A DNA stretch of 62,242 nt from Gemmataceae bacterium (GTDB lineage Bacteria; Planctomycetota; Planctomycetia; Gemmatales; Gemmataceae), in contig JANWYO010000233.1 of assembly GCA_025055215.1 (NCBI GenBank), positions 1-62,242 on the forward strand, written 5' to 3'. Shown one piece after another: positions 1 to 10,007 of this stretch. Within the stretch, counting starts at the first letter, position 1. The number at the start of each line of letters is the position of its first letter. The notes under the pieces are model-generated. The model did no database searches. It was not told the DNA's origin and saw only the letters and a list, made by a program, of their open reading frames with translations. Made by a program: the position numbers and the translations under genes.

Positions 1-935
1 GGCCGCCCCTGTTCGACGACCACCATCGTGCCATCATCGAGGTAGCCGACCCCCTGGCCGACCTGATCGCCGGGCTTGACCAGGCGAATGTGCAGCGTTT
101 CGCCGGGGAGGGCAATCGATTTCAAGGCGTTAGCCAGATCGTTAAGGTTGATGACCTCCACCCCTTGCAGCTGGGCGATCTTGGTGAGGTTGTAATCGTT
201 GGTCACCACCCGGGCGTTCAACGTCCGTGCCAGGACGACGAGCCGTTCGTCGACTTGGGCCACGCTCCTCAGCTCAGGGAGGTTGCCATCGTGCATGTGC
301 AGATCAATCTTAGGATTGCTCTGCATCCGCTTCAGGATGTCCAGCCCCCGCCGACCGCGGTTCCGCTTGAGTTTGTCGGGGCTGTCCGCCACGCTTTGCA
401 GTTCCTGCAACACAAAGCGCGGCACGATCAGCTGCGTGTCGAAAATCCGCGTATCACAAACATCGGCAATCCGACCGTCGATGATCACGCTGGTGTCGAG
501 GACCAGGGGTCGGCCTCCTTTGAGCTGTTTGGAAAATTCCACATAGGGGATGATGAAGCGAAATTCGTCCTTGGTTTGGAGAAGGGTGGAGACCGACACG
601 TAGCAACAGACCGCCGTGATGAACAGCCGCGGCAAGCGACTCAGCCCGGGGGAGAGCGCTTTGGCATCCGGCCCCAGAAGGAATGGCTCCAGGGCGGTGG
701 TAAACATCGTGCCCAACAACAGGCCCAGCAGCAGGCCGAAGTAAATCGCCGATACGGTGGTGATCTGCTTGTTGCGGATGGCCAAGTCGAGCAGGAGCGT
801 GCCGACTCCGACGACGAGAATAACGGCGAAGTAGAGGATGCCCAAGATGTCGGAGCCGCGGGTATCCATGAGGGCGCTGGTAGCCAAGCCGATGATCAGC
901 ACGCCGAAGGCGCCGCGCAGGAGCCAGAGGAGCAT
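1..935 (-). CDS. Membrane-anchored PIN/TRAM domain protein (YacL-like), 3' end cut by window
   Basis: The minus strand reads open from an ATG at 935 to the window edge, giving 311 residues with no stop. Four hydrophobic segments fill roughly residues 1-120. A PIN nuclease fold follows from about residue 143, with acidic residues in LVLDTSVIIDGR (D147, D153), the Glu of VLQELQ, and the Asp of VVTNDYN. A TRAM-like beta region begins near residue 280 (GETLHIRLVKPGDQ) and is cut off. This order (membrane segments, PIN, TRAM) matches the Bacillus YacL family, whose members run to about 360 residues, so about 50 residues are missing. The family is predicted to be a membrane-tethered RNase; the substrate is unknown. 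The gene lies 75 bases downstream of the dGTPase-like gene on the same strand and may share its transcript. Confidence 0.88.
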   Translation of the reverse strand, partial: MLLWLLRGAFGVLIIGLATSALMDTRGSDILGILYFAVILVVGVGTLLLDLAIRNKQITTVSAIYFGLLLGLLLGTMFTTALEPFLLGPDAKALSPGLSRLPRLFITAVCCYVSVSTLLQTKDEFRFIIPYVEFSKQLKGGRPLVLDTSVIIDGRIADVCDTRIFDTQLIVPRFVLQELQSVADSPDKLKRNRGRRGLDILKRMQSNPKIDLHMHDGNLPELRSVAQVDERLVVLARTLNARVVTNDYNLTKIAQLQGVEVINLNDLANALKSIALPGETLHIRLVKPGDQVGQGVGYLDDGTMVVVEQGR

Positions 936-1010
936 GGCGGAACTCTCGCAGGGAGTGATGAGGCGGCGGCCGGCGGCGCCGTCCGCCGCAACTCCAGCGG
1001 ATGCTTCATC

Positions 1011-2177
1011 CTACACGTCGGTGTGCGGCTGGTACAGCCGGAGATACTCGTTCTGCGCGAAACGGTCAGTCATTCCCGCCAAGTAGTCGCAAACCGTCTG
1101 TTCCAGGCCGTCGGAAGTCGCCCGGCGGCGATAGCGTTCGGGCAGCAACTCCGGCGCCCGGCAGAATTCTTGGAACAAGGCCGAGACAATCCGCCGGCCC
1201 TTCGTCGCCATCCGCATGACCCGGTGATGGCGATAGACTCGCCGGTGGAGGAAATCCTCCAAATCCATCTTCAGCGCGCAGACCTCCGGGCTCGGGCCGA
1301 CCAACGCCTCGGGGGCTTGACGAACGTCGTCCACCGTGCGGATGCGATGCCGCCGTAAGCGTTCCCGAGTCTGTTCCAGCAGGTCGGTCACCTGCCAGTC
1401 GATCAAGGCCCGCACCAGCGTCGGCTGGAACTGTTCCGGGGCGATGACCCCGTGCCGGCGACGGACCCGCTCGCTGGCCCGACGGCAAAACTCCACCTCG
1501 TGCAAGTCGGCCAAGGTAATCAGGCCCACGCTCAACGCGTCGTCCAGGTCGTGGGTGTCATAGGCCAGGCTGTCAGCCGCATCGACCACCTGGGCCTCGA
1601 GCAGCGGTTGGCCGCCGGTCAGGAATGGCTGAATTTCTGGGGCATCGGGCCGCTTGCTGTGCATCGCCTGGGCTTCCAGCACCTCCCACGAAAGGTTCAG
1701 GCCGGGAAAATCAGCGTAGCGGTATTCCAACAGCTCCACGATCCGCAGGCCGTGGCGGTTGTGCTCAAAGCCGCCGTGTTCTTTCATGCACTCGTGCAAC
1801 GCCGCTTCGCCGGCGTGGCCGAACGGCGGATGCCCCAAGTCGTGAACCAAGGCGATGGCCTCGGTCAGGTCCTCATTCAAACCGAGCTGGCGGGCGATGG
1901 TTCGGCTGATCTGGGCGACTTCCAGGGTGTGCGTCAGGCGGGTGCGATGATGATCGTTGGTCTGGCTGACGAGCACTTGCGTTTTGTACATCAGCCGACG
2001 GAAGGCGGTCGAGTGGATGATGCGATCGCGGTCCCTCTGGTACGCGGTGCGGAACGGGTGCGCCGGCTCCGGGTGCCGTCGCCCTTTACTCAAGCGTGTC
2101 CGCATCGCATACGGTGCCAGCACTTCGTCCTCGCGGTCGAGCCAGTCGGGAGGTTCAAAAAGCGGGTGATCGTTCAT
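1011..2177 (-). CDS. dgt: Deoxyguanosinetriphosphate triphosphohydrolase-like HD protein
   Basis: This 388-residue protein belongs to the dGTPase-like HD phosphohydrolases, which cleave dNTPs to deoxynucleoside plus triphosphate. The HD metal site is visible: H83 in RLTHTLEVAQ and the H112-D113 pair in ALVHDLGHPPFGHAGE. The N-terminal part also matches the family (YQRDRDRIIHSTAFRRL). I chose the ATG at 2177 because GAAGGA lies just upstream on the minus strand and the protein then begins MNDHPLFEP. The frame stays open to 2345, but that extension is Arg/Gly-rich and lacks family character. Length fits the 380-390 residues of the type-2 subfamily. Substrate specificity cannot be read from sequence. 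Confidence 0.93.
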   Translation of the reverse strand: MNDHPLFEPPDWLDREDEVLAPYAMRTRLSKGRRHPEPAHPFRTAYQRDRDRIIHSTAFRRLMYKTQVLVSQTNDHHRTRLTHTLEVAQISRTIARQLGLNEDLTEAIALVHDLGHPPFGHAGEAALHECMKEHGGFEHNRHGLRIVELLEYRYADFPGLNLSWEVLEAQAMHSKRPDAPEIQPFLTGGQPLLEAQVVDAADSLAYDTHDLDDALSVGLITLADLHEVEFCRRASERVRRRHGVIAPEQFQPTLVRALIDWQVTDLLEQTRERLRRHRIRTVDDVRQAPEALVGPSPEVCALKMDLEDFLHRRVYRHHRVMRMATKGRRIVSALFQEFCRAPELLPERYRRRATSDGLEQTVCDYLAGMTDRFAQNEYLRLYQPHTDV

Positions 2178-2495
2178 AATTCCTTCACTGCCGGTGGGGA
2201 GCCGGCACAGGTTTGGCCCCGCGACGTCGGTGGTCCACCGTCGGACGGTGCGCCCGACGTGACGCGCTCGGCCGGCTCGGCCAGGGGCCGAGCCGGCCGA
2301 CAAATGGCCGCCGTCCAAGCGTCCTGTCGCGCCGGCTGGCGTCAATATACCGCCTTCATCCGACGCAAGTCCAAAAATTTCAGGTGACTAAAAAATCGAC
2401 CCAAAAAAGTCGAGAAATCCTCTGGAATCATTGACAAAAAAGTATATGATTATTTTTGGATTAGCACCGGACACAGGGGCCGGTCGAGGATAGCT
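2178..2495. promoter_or_regulatory. Divergent intergenic leader with AT-rich island upstream of the SUF operon
   Basis: This 318-base gap separates the divergent dgt-like gene from the rrf2 regulator. The first half is ordinary GC-rich sequence. From about 2385 to 2460 it becomes strongly AT-rich, which stands out here. It holds a short inverted repeat TCGAC-N8-GTCGA (2396-2413), a TTGACA hexamer at 2431-2436 and a TATGAT hexamer at 2445-2450. The two hexamers are only 8 bases apart, so they cannot form one sigma70 promoter together. Either may belong to a promoter or to an operator for the adjacent Rrf2 regulator. Promoter location is inferred, not proven. Confidence 0.45.
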
Positions 2496-3035
2496 ATGAA
2501 GATCACCGCCCAGGAAGAGTATGGGCTGCGCTGTTTGCTGCGACTGGCCCGCGCCGGCAGCGGCGAGGCGCTGACCATTCCGGAAATTGCCGCGTCGGAA
2601 CGGCTTTCGCCGCCGTACGTCGCCAAGATCCTGGCGGTGCTGCGGCAGGCAGGGCTGATCGAGAGCGTCCGCGGCCGGACAGGCGGCTACCGCTTGGCGG
2701 AAGTTCCGGCGGCCATTCGGCTTGGATCGGTGCTGGCTGCCCTGGGCGAGCCGTTGTTCGACGAACCAAGTTACTGCACCCGCCACGCCGGGCGCGAGAG
2801 CGCCGACGGAACTTGCGTCCACCACGACGGTTGCACCCTGCGGGCCCTGTGGTTCACGCTCGAACATTGGATGCGCCGTGCCCTCGACCGCGTGACGCTC
2901 GCCGACTTGCTCCGCAGCGAGCAAGGCATGACCGACTTGCTCCGTGTCCGGCTGGCGGAGGCACTCCACGAGGTGCCCTCCGCCCTGACGACCCTTCCGT
3001 TGGTCGACGGTTGTTGTTCCGAACCGCGGACTTGA
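2496..3035 (+). CDS. Rrf2-family transcriptional regulator of the SUF operon (IscR-like)
   Basis: The 179-residue protein opens with the Rrf2 signature MKITAQEEYGLRCLLRLA and a winged helix-turn-helix over about residues 25-70 (SPPYVAKILAVLRQAG, then RGRTGGYRLA). Three cysteines, C94, C107 and C113, sit in the loop where IscR-type regulators ligate a [2Fe-2S] cluster; their spacing (13 and 6) differs from E. coli IscR (6 and 6). It is the first gene of the SUF operon, 21 bases ahead of sufB. Family knowledge plus position suggest it senses Fe-S status and autoregulates the operon through the AT-rich leader. That role is inferred. The C-terminal tail of about 60 residues is not distinctive. 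Confidence 0.92.
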   Translation: MKITAQEEYGLRCLLRLARAGSGEALTIPEIAASERLSPPYVAKILAVLRQAGLIESVRGRTGGYRLAEVPAAIRLGSVLAALGEPLFDEPSYCTRHAGRESADGTCVHHDGCTLRALWFTLEHWMRRALDRVTLADLLRSEQGMTDLLRVRLAEALHEVPSALTTLPLVDGCCSEPRT

Positions 3036-3056
3036 CGCCGCGATGGAGATTAAACG

Positions 3057-4505
<1,449 letters not shown>

Positions 4506-4565
4506 GGACTGAGGCGAGCATCCCGCCCGCGAATCAAGCCAGACCCTAGTAAACAGGTTCGTTCC

Positions 4566-5330
4566 ATGCTGACGATTTTTAATCTCCATGCCCGGGTTGG
4601 CGACAACGAAATCCTCAAGGGCGTCAACCTCAAAGTGCGGGCCGGTGAAGTCCATGCCATCATGGGGCCGAACGGCTCGGGCAAAAGCACGCTCGCCGGG
4701 GTCCTCGCTGGCCGCGATGTCTTCGAAGTCACCGAAGGCGACGTCCTGTTTGACGGCAAGAACCTCTTGGAAATGGACCCGGAGGAGCGCGCCCGCGAAG
4801 GGGTCTTCCTGGCGTTTCAATACCCGGTGGAGATCCCCGGGGTCAGCAACACGTATTTCCTCAAGGCAGCCGTCAACGCCATCCGCAAGCACCGCGGCCT
4901 CGAGGAACTCGACGCCATGGACTTCATGAACCTGATGAAGGAGAAACTGAAAATCCTCCACATCGACGAAGACCTGCTCAAGCGGCCGGTCAACGAGGGT
5001 TTTTCCGGCGGTGAGAAAAAGCGGAACGAAATCTTCCAGATGGCAGTCCTGGAGCCCCGATTGTGCATCCTGGACGAGACCGATTCCGGCCTCGACATCG
5101 ACGCCTTGCGCACCGTTGCCGACGGCGTCAACGCGCTCCGCAGTCCCGACCGGGCCTTCTTGGTCATCACCCACTACCAGCGCCTGTTGAACTACATCGT
5201 GCCGGACAAAGTCCACGTGCTCTTCGACGGCCGAATCGTCAAGTCGGGCGGCAAGGAACTGGCCCTGGAGTTGGAGTCGAAAGGCTACGGGTGGATCGAA
5301 GAGGAACTGGCCCACGCCGCCCGGGCCTGA
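4566..5330 (+). CDS. sufC: Fe-S assembly ATPase SufC
   Basis: A 254-residue ABC-type ATPase, the energy-coupling subunit of SufBCD. It shows Walker A GPNGSGKST, the family signature FSGGEKKRNEI (SufC-type rather than a transporter LSGGQ), Walker B LCILDETDSGLDID, and the H-loop VITHYQR. SufC has no membrane partner; it binds SufB and SufD and drives the conformational change needed for cluster assembly. Placement between sufB and sufD confirms it. Length is standard for the family (about 250). Confidence 0.98.
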   Translation: MLTIFNLHARVGDNEILKGVNLKVRAGEVHAIMGPNGSGKSTLAGVLAGRDVFEVTEGDVLFDGKNLLEMDPEERAREGVFLAFQYPVEIPGVSNTYFLKAAVNAIRKHRGLEELDAMDFMNLMKEKLKILHIDEDLLKRPVNEGFSGGEKKRNEIFQMAVLEPRLCILDETDSGLDIDALRTVADGVNALRSPDRAFLVITHYQRLLNYIVPDKVHVLFDGRIVKSGGKELALELESKGYGWIEEELAHAARA

Positions 5331-5392
5331 CCGGGCCCGGGCGGCAGTTGCTGGACAGATCGCCGGCCCAGCTAGTCAGGGAACTTCGCACG

Positions 5393-6727
5393 ATGACCGG
5401 TGTGATCGACATCAAAGAGACCTACTTCTCCCGCTTCAGCGAGTTGGAGCGAGCCTTGGGCGAGCGAGAGGGTTCGCCGCTCCATCGCCTTCGTCAGCTG
5501 GCCATTGAGCGCTTCGCGGAACTGGGCTTTCCCACCACCGACGACGAGGAATGGCGCTTCACCAACGTCGCCCCCCTGGCTCAGGTGTCGTTCCGACTTC
5601 CCGCGGCCAATGAGCCGCCGGCGGTGGAGCTTAAGCAACTCCTCCCCTCGTGGCTTCAGGCGGCCGCGGGGCCGCGACTGGTGTTCGTCAACGGTCGGAT
5701 GATTCCGACCTGGTCGAACACCGATGGCTTGCCGCCCGGGGTGGTGGTCACCAGCCTGGGCCAGCGGCTGGCCACGGGGGCCGTGCCCGCGCCGTTGGGA
5801 CGTTATGCCGATTTCGATGTTCATCCCTTTGTGGCGCTCAACACCGCCTTCTTCCGGGAAGGCGCCGTCGTGGCGCTGCCCAAGGGGTGCGTCCTGACCG
5901 ACCCGATTCATCTCGTCTGGATTTCGGCAGCGGCTGGGGAGCCGATCATGACCCATCCGCGCCATCTAATCCTGGCGGGGGTGCAGACCCAGGCGCGGAT
6001 CGTGGAAAGTTACTTCGGCCCGGAAGGCGCTGTCTACTTCACCAACGCCGTCACCGAGGTAGTGCTTGAGGAAAGTGCCATCGTCGAACACACCAAGGTG
6101 CAGCAGGAAAGTACCGAGGCCTTTCACCTGGCCGCGGTGCAGGTCCATCAGGATCGAGACAGCCGCTTCACCTCGCACGCCATCGCCCTGGGTGGCGGTC
6201 TGGTGCGCAACGACATCAACGTCATCCTCGATGCGCCCGGAACAGAGGCGACCTTGAACGGCCTTTATGTCGGGACGGGGCGTCAGCTGATCGACAATCA
6301 CACGCGCATCGACCATGCTCGGCCCCATGGCGCCAGCCATGAGTTGTACAAGGGGATCCTCGACGGTCAGGCGCGGGGCGTGTTCAACGGCAAAATCTAC
6401 GTTCACCCCGGGGCGCAGAAGACCGATGCCAAACAGACGAACAAGACCCTGCTGTTGTCGGACGAGGCGCAGATCAACAGCAAGCCTCAGTTGGAGATTT
6501 ATGCCGACGACGTGAAATGCACGCACGGCGCCACCATCGGGCAGGTGGCCGAGGACATGCTCTTCTACCTGCGGACGCGAGGGATCGGGCAGGACGAGGC
6601 GCGGCGCCTGTTGACGTTTGCCTTCGCCAACGAGGTGCTGGAGCGTCTGTCGGTCGAGCCGCTGCGCGCCTGGCTCGAAGCCCGTTTTCTCCAGTCCCCC
6701 ACGGCAGGCCGGGAGACCCACCGATGA
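5393..6727 (+). CDS. sufD: Fe-S assembly protein SufD
   Basis: This 444-residue protein is SufD, the second beta-helix subunit of SufBCD. The N-terminal helical part carries the typical FPTTDDEEWRFTNVAPL segment. The C-terminal core contains GRQLIDNHTRIDH and the conserved DDVKCTHGATIGQ, whose Cys-Thr-His forms part of the cluster-assembly site at the SufB-SufD interface. I start it at the ATG at 5393 (MTGVIDIKE), preceded by AGGGA at a usable distance; the frame is open far upstream inside sufC but that extension is not SufD-like. Its stop overlaps the sufS ATG in an ATGA, which suggests coupled translation. Confidence 0.96.
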   Translation: MTGVIDIKETYFSRFSELERALGEREGSPLHRLRQLAIERFAELGFPTTDDEEWRFTNVAPLAQVSFRLPAANEPPAVELKQLLPSWLQAAAGPRLVFVNGRMIPTWSNTDGLPPGVVVTSLGQRLATGAVPAPLGRYADFDVHPFVALNTAFFREGAVVALPKGCVLTDPIHLVWISAAAGEPIMTHPRHLILAGVQTQARIVESYFGPEGAVYFTNAVTEVVLEESAIVEHTKVQQESTEAFHLAAVQVHQDRDSRFTSHAIALGGGLVRNDINVILDAPGTEATLNGLYVGTGRQLIDNHTRIDHARPHGASHELYKGILDGQARGVFNGKIYVHPGAQKTDAKQTNKTLLLSDEAQINSKPQLEIYADDVKCTHGATIGQVAEDMLFYLRTRGIGQDEARRLLTFAFANEVLERLSVEPLRAWLEARFLQSPTAGRETHR

Positions 6728-8031
6728 GTCACCCATTCCTGGTTGCCGGCACGGCCCGTGGCCGGGCCAAGCCGGCCGCGACCTTCGATGTCCACCGCAT
6801 TCGCGCGGACTTCCCCATCCTTCAGCAGCGGGTCCACGGCAAACCGCTGGTGTATTTGGACAATGCAGCCACCACCCAGAAGCCGCAGGTGATGCTCGAC
6901 GCGATCCGGAATTACTTCGTGCACGACAATGCCAACGTGCATCGGGGCGTCCATCTGCTGAGCCAGCGGGCAACGCAGCACTATGAAGCCGTGCGGGTGA
7001 AGGTGCAGCGCTTCCTCAATGCCGCCAGCGAAAAGGAGATCATTTTTGTGCGCGGCACGACCGAGGCGATCAACCTGGTGGCGTCGAGCTACGGTCGGCG
7101 TTTCGTGGGGGCGGGTGACGAGATCGTCATCTCGGCGATGGAGCACCATTCCAACATCGTCCCCTGGCAGATGCTCTGCGAGGAAAAAGAGGCCCGCCTG
7201 CGTGTGGTCCCCATCAACGACGACGGCGAGTTGCTGCTGGACGAATACGCGCGGATGCTCAACCCGCGCACGCGGCTGGTGTCGATCACGCACGTCGCCA
7301 ACGCCCTGGGGACCGTCAACCCAATCAAGCAGATTATCGACCTGGCTCACCGCCACGGAGTGCCCGTATTGATCGACGGCGCTCAAGCCGCGCCCCATCT
7401 GCCGGTGGACGTGCAGGCGCTGGATTGCGACTTTTACGCCTTTTCGGGGCACAAGCTTTTCGGGCCGACGGGGATTGGTGTCCTGTACGGCAAGGAGCGG
7501 TTGCTGGAAGCGATGCCGCCATACCAAGGTGGCGGCGACATGATCCGCTCCGTAACCTTTGAGAAAACGATTTTCAACGACTTGCCGTACAAGTTCGAGG
7601 CCGGCACGCCGCACATCGCCGGCACCATCGGCCTGGGCGCGTCGATCGACTACGTGCAATCGGTTGGTTTGGAGGCGATTGCCGCGTACGAACAGTTCCT
7701 TCTCCGCGAAGCCACCGAGGCGCTTCGCGGCCTGCCAGGAGTGCGGATCATCGGCACGGCCCGGGAGAAGGCCGGCGTGCTGTCGTTCGTCCTGGATGGC
7801 ATCCACCCCCATGACGCCGGGACGATCCTCGACATGGAGGGGATCGCCGTTCGCGCGGGGCACCATTGCGCTCAACCGGTAATGGACCGGTTTGGTGTCC
7901 CGGCAACCATCCGGGCCTCCTTCGCCTTTTACAACACCCTAGAGGAGGTCGACGCCCTGGTGCGGGGTATCCGGAAGGTCCAAGAGGTCTTCGCCACATG
8001 TCCGAGCTGCGGGATTTGTACCAGCAAGTAA
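6724..8031 (+). CDS. sufS: Cysteine desulfurase SufS
   Basis: A 435-residue PLP enzyme that removes sulfur from cysteine and passes it as persulfide to SufU. Group II desulfurase motifs are clear: VYLDNAATTQKP near residue 45, EHHSNIVPWQ, the PLP-lysine block AFSGHKLFGPTGIG, and the active-site cysteine in RAGHHCAQPVM. The start at 6724 overlaps the sufD stop. The 28-residue N-terminal extension before FDVHRIRADFP is longer than in most homologues. The last 34 bases overlap the sufU reading frame. Confidence 0.97.
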   Translation: MSHPFLVAGTARGRAKPAATFDVHRIRADFPILQQRVHGKPLVYLDNAATTQKPQVMLDAIRNYFVHDNANVHRGVHLLSQRATQHYEAVRVKVQRFLNAASEKEIIFVRGTTEAINLVASSYGRRFVGAGDEIVISAMEHHSNIVPWQMLCEEKEARLRVVPINDDGELLLDEYARMLNPRTRLVSITHVANALGTVNPIKQIIDLAHRHGVPVLIDGAQAAPHLPVDVQALDCDFYAFSGHKLFGPTGIGVLYGKERLLEAMPPYQGGGDMIRSVTFEKTIFNDLPYKFEAGTPHIAGTIGLGASIDYVQSVGLEAIAAYEQFLLREATEALRGLPGVRIIGTAREKAGVLSFVLDGIHPHDAGTILDMEGIAVRAGHHCAQPVMDRFGVPATIRASFAFYNTLEEVDALVRGIRKVQEVFATCPSCGICTSK

Positions 8032-8444
8032 TTCTGGACCATTACCGTCGGCCACGCAATTTCCGCATTCCGCCGCAGCCCACGCAACAGGCAGTGGGGC
8101 ACAACCCGCTTTGCGGCGATCGCGTGACGGTTTATTTGCAACTTGACGGCGACACCATCCGCGACATCGCTTTCCAAGGATCGGGTTGTGCGATCTCGAT
8201 GGCGTCGGCCTCGATGATGACCGAGAATCTCAAGGGTAAGACCGTGGCAGAGGCGCAAGCGTTGTTTCAGCGGTTTCACGAGCTGGTCACCAGCGACCAA
8301 GCCGTCCAGGGACCGGACCTCGGGAAGCTGGCAGTCCTGGCCGGGGTGCGGGAGTTTCCGGTGCGCGTCAAGTGCGCCACCCTCGCCTGGCACACGCTGC
8401 GCGCAGCCCTGAGCGGCAGCGGCGATACGGTGACCACGGAGTGA
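7998..8444 (+). CDS. sufU: Fe-S assembly sulfurtransferase SufU
   Basis: A 148-residue IscU-fold protein of the SufU type. The three zinc/persulfide cysteines sit in NPLCGDRV, FQGSGCAIS and VKCATLAWH. SufU lacks the histidine of IscU and instead carries the SufU-specific insertion (VTSDQAVQGPDLGKLAVLAGV). In Gram-positive-type SUF systems it relays persulfide sulfur from SufS to SufB. The ATG at 7998 gives the correct N terminus (MSELRDLYQQVILDHYRRP) but lies inside the 3' end of sufS, so the two frames overlap by 34 bases. Confidence 0.96.
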   Translation: MSELRDLYQQVILDHYRRPRNFRIPPQPTQQAVGHNPLCGDRVTVYLQLDGDTIRDIAFQGSGCAISMASASMMTENLKGKTVAEAQALFQRFHELVTSDQAVQGPDLGKLAVLAGVREFPVRVKCATLAWHTLRAALSGSGDTVTTE

Positions 8445-8449
8445 ACGTC

Positions 8450-8782
8450 ATGTCCGAGCCCGCTGCGCCGACTGCCGACCTGCGCGACCGGGTCATTGCC
8501 GCCCTCAAAACCTGCTACGACCCGGAAATCCCGGTGGACATCTATGAGCTGGGTTTGGTCTACGATGTGGTGGTTGATGAAGCCGGTGCCGTCTCCATCC
8601 GCATGACGTTGACGTCGCCGTTCTGCCCGGCGGCCGGTTCGCTGCCGGGCGAGGTCGAGGCCAAAGTCAGGAGTGTGCCCGGGGTCAGTTCCGTGAAAGT
8701 GGACGTGGTGTGGGACCCACCCTGGGACAAGGACATGATGTCGGAGGCCGCGCGCATCAAGCTGGGGATTGACGACTACTGA
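8450..8782 (+). CDS. sufT: SufT/MIP18-family (DUF59) Fe-S assembly protein
   Basis: A 110-residue MIP18/DUF59 protein. Family blocks are YDPEIPVDIYELGLVYDV, MTLTSPFCPAAGSLPGEV and VDVVWDPPWDKDMMSEAAR, with the reactive cysteine in SPFCP. Members encoded in SUF operons, called SufT, help Fe-S maturation or carriage. The ATG is 5 bases after the sufU stop, so it is the last gene of the operon, followed directly by a strong hairpin. The PaaD/MIP18 family is broad; the operon position supports the SUF assignment. Confidence 0.94.
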   Translation: MSEPAAPTADLRDRVIAALKTCYDPEIPVDIYELGLVYDVVVDEAGAVSIRMTLTSPFCPAAGSLPGEVEAKVRSVPGVSSVKVDVVWDPPWDKDMMSEAARIKLGIDDY

Positions 8783-8787
8783 CGCGT

Positions 8788-8817
8788 CCGTGGCCGCCCC
8801 CGAAGGGGCGGCCACGG
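8788..8817 (+). terminator. Hairpin after the SUF operon
   Basis: A perfect 13-bp stem (CCGTGGCCGCCCC and its complement) closes a CGAA tetraloop 6 bases after the sufT stop. No T-tract follows, so it is terminator-like in structure but not a classical intrinsic terminator. It also sits between convergent genes and could serve both strands. Confidence 0.7.
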
Positions 8818-8867
8818 AATCGACGCGCCATCTCGCCAGAAGCAGCGTCTGCGACGACCCCCGGGTG

Positions 8868-10007
8868 TCAGTTCCCCTTCGGCTTGCAGTAGCTTAACGC
8901 CATCAGGGCGTAGCCCGTCACCAGGTTGGGATCCCCTTCCATCCACCGGTCTTTGTCGTTGACCCAGCTGCCGTCAGGCCGCTGGCGCTTGACCAGGGCA
9001 GCCGTCAGGTCGGCCCGCCAATCGTGGACGTTGCCGGCGGCGTCGGTGATCGTATCCATTCCCAGCGCGTCGAGGCACTTGGCCATCGTGTGGTAGTAGT
9101 AGTAGAGGCCGTGCTGACTCATCGCGCTGGGCATGCCCGGGTTGGCGTCCAGGGTGTAGTTCTTGCGAATCCACTCGATGCCCTTCTTGATGCGCGGGTC
9201 ATCCTTACCGACGCCACAGTAAATCATGCTCTTAATTCCAGCATAGGTCATGCTGCCGTAGCCGACCAAACTGCCGTCAGGCATCTCGGCCTTCGTTTGA
9301 CCTCCGCCAGCAGCGCTGTAAATGAAACTGCCATCGTTGATCTTCCCTGCCCAAGGCTGATCGTTGTGCTCGCTTTGGAAATTCTGGCATCGGCTGACGA
9401 ACACCAGGGCCCGCTTGAAGGCCGGATCATCCGGTGGCACGCCGGCCGCCTTCAAGGCGTCGAGAAACATCTGCGTGTTGGAAAGGTCCGGGCGAGACTT
9501 GCTGTCGTAGCCGGCGCCCCCGAAAAAGTCGTGATTGCGAGAGATGTTTTCGTCTTCGTCCCACTGGAGCTTTTTCAGGAACGCCGCGGCGTCGCCGACG
9601 ACTTTGCGATACTTGTCGTCGCGATTGGCTGCCTGCAAGGCCATGACGTTGACGCTAGTGACGTAGTTGAGCAGCTGGGGACGGGGGTCTTGGCCGGCGA
9701 TGTGTCCTTCCTTGACGTTAATGAGCGACTCGATGTAGCGCAATCCCTTGGCCACCATCGGGTCGTCGGCGGTGACCCGACCGGTGCGCAGTAAGCCGGT
9801 GACGACGATCCCTGTGACGCCGGGGCTTTTCCCCTTGCTCCAGCTGCCATCCTCGGCTTGCGTGGTTTGGAGAAAGCGGATGGCCCGATCCACGGCTTGG
9901 GTCCATTCCTCCGGCTTCGGCCCCACCGCCTCACTTCGGGGAGCCGACCCAAGCCATGCCGCCATGCCCAGAGCGGCGACAACACTCACACTGGCGACTG
10001 AACGCAT
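8868..10007 (-). CDS. Secreted prenyltransferase/squalene-cyclase-fold repeat protein
   Basis: A 379-residue protein with an N-terminal signal peptide (hydrophobic stretch ending near SAPRSEA). The mature part has alpha/alpha-barrel repeats of the prenyltransferase/squalene-oxidase type, including QAEDGSWSKGKS, NDGSFIYSA, YGSMTYAGIKSM and the C-terminal QRPDGSWVND. The catalytic DXDD of true squalene-hopene cyclases is not evident, so it is probably a structural or binding relative. Such exported proteins are common in planctomycetes and have no assigned role. I chose ATG 10007 because GAGG precedes it at 5-8 bases and the signal peptide then starts normally; an upstream ATG at 10049 is possible. 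Confidence 0.85.
   Translation of the reverse strand: MRSVASVSVVAALGMAAWLGSAPRSEAVGPKPEEWTQAVDRAIRFLQTTQAEDGSWSKGKSPGVTGIVVTGLLRTGRVTADDPMVAKGLRYIESLINVKEGHIAGQDPRPQLLNYVTSVNVMALQAANRDDKYRKVVGDAAAFLKKLQWDEDENISRNHDFFGGAGYDSKSRPDLSNTQMFLDALKAAGVPPDDPAFKRALVFVSRCQNFQSEHNDQPWAGKINDGSFIYSAAGGGQTKAEMPDGSLVGYGSMTYAGIKSMIYCGVGKDDPRIKKGIEWIRKNYTLDANPGMPSAMSQHGLYYYYHTMAKCLDALGMDTITDAAGNVHDWRADLTAALVKRQRPDGSWVNDKDRWMEGDPNLVTGYALMALSYCKPKGN

Noticed and set aside
90-1358. 422-codon plus-strand open frame
   Set aside because: It is antisense to the PIN/TRAM and dGTPase-like genes and has no family resemblance; long antisense frames are common at this GC content.
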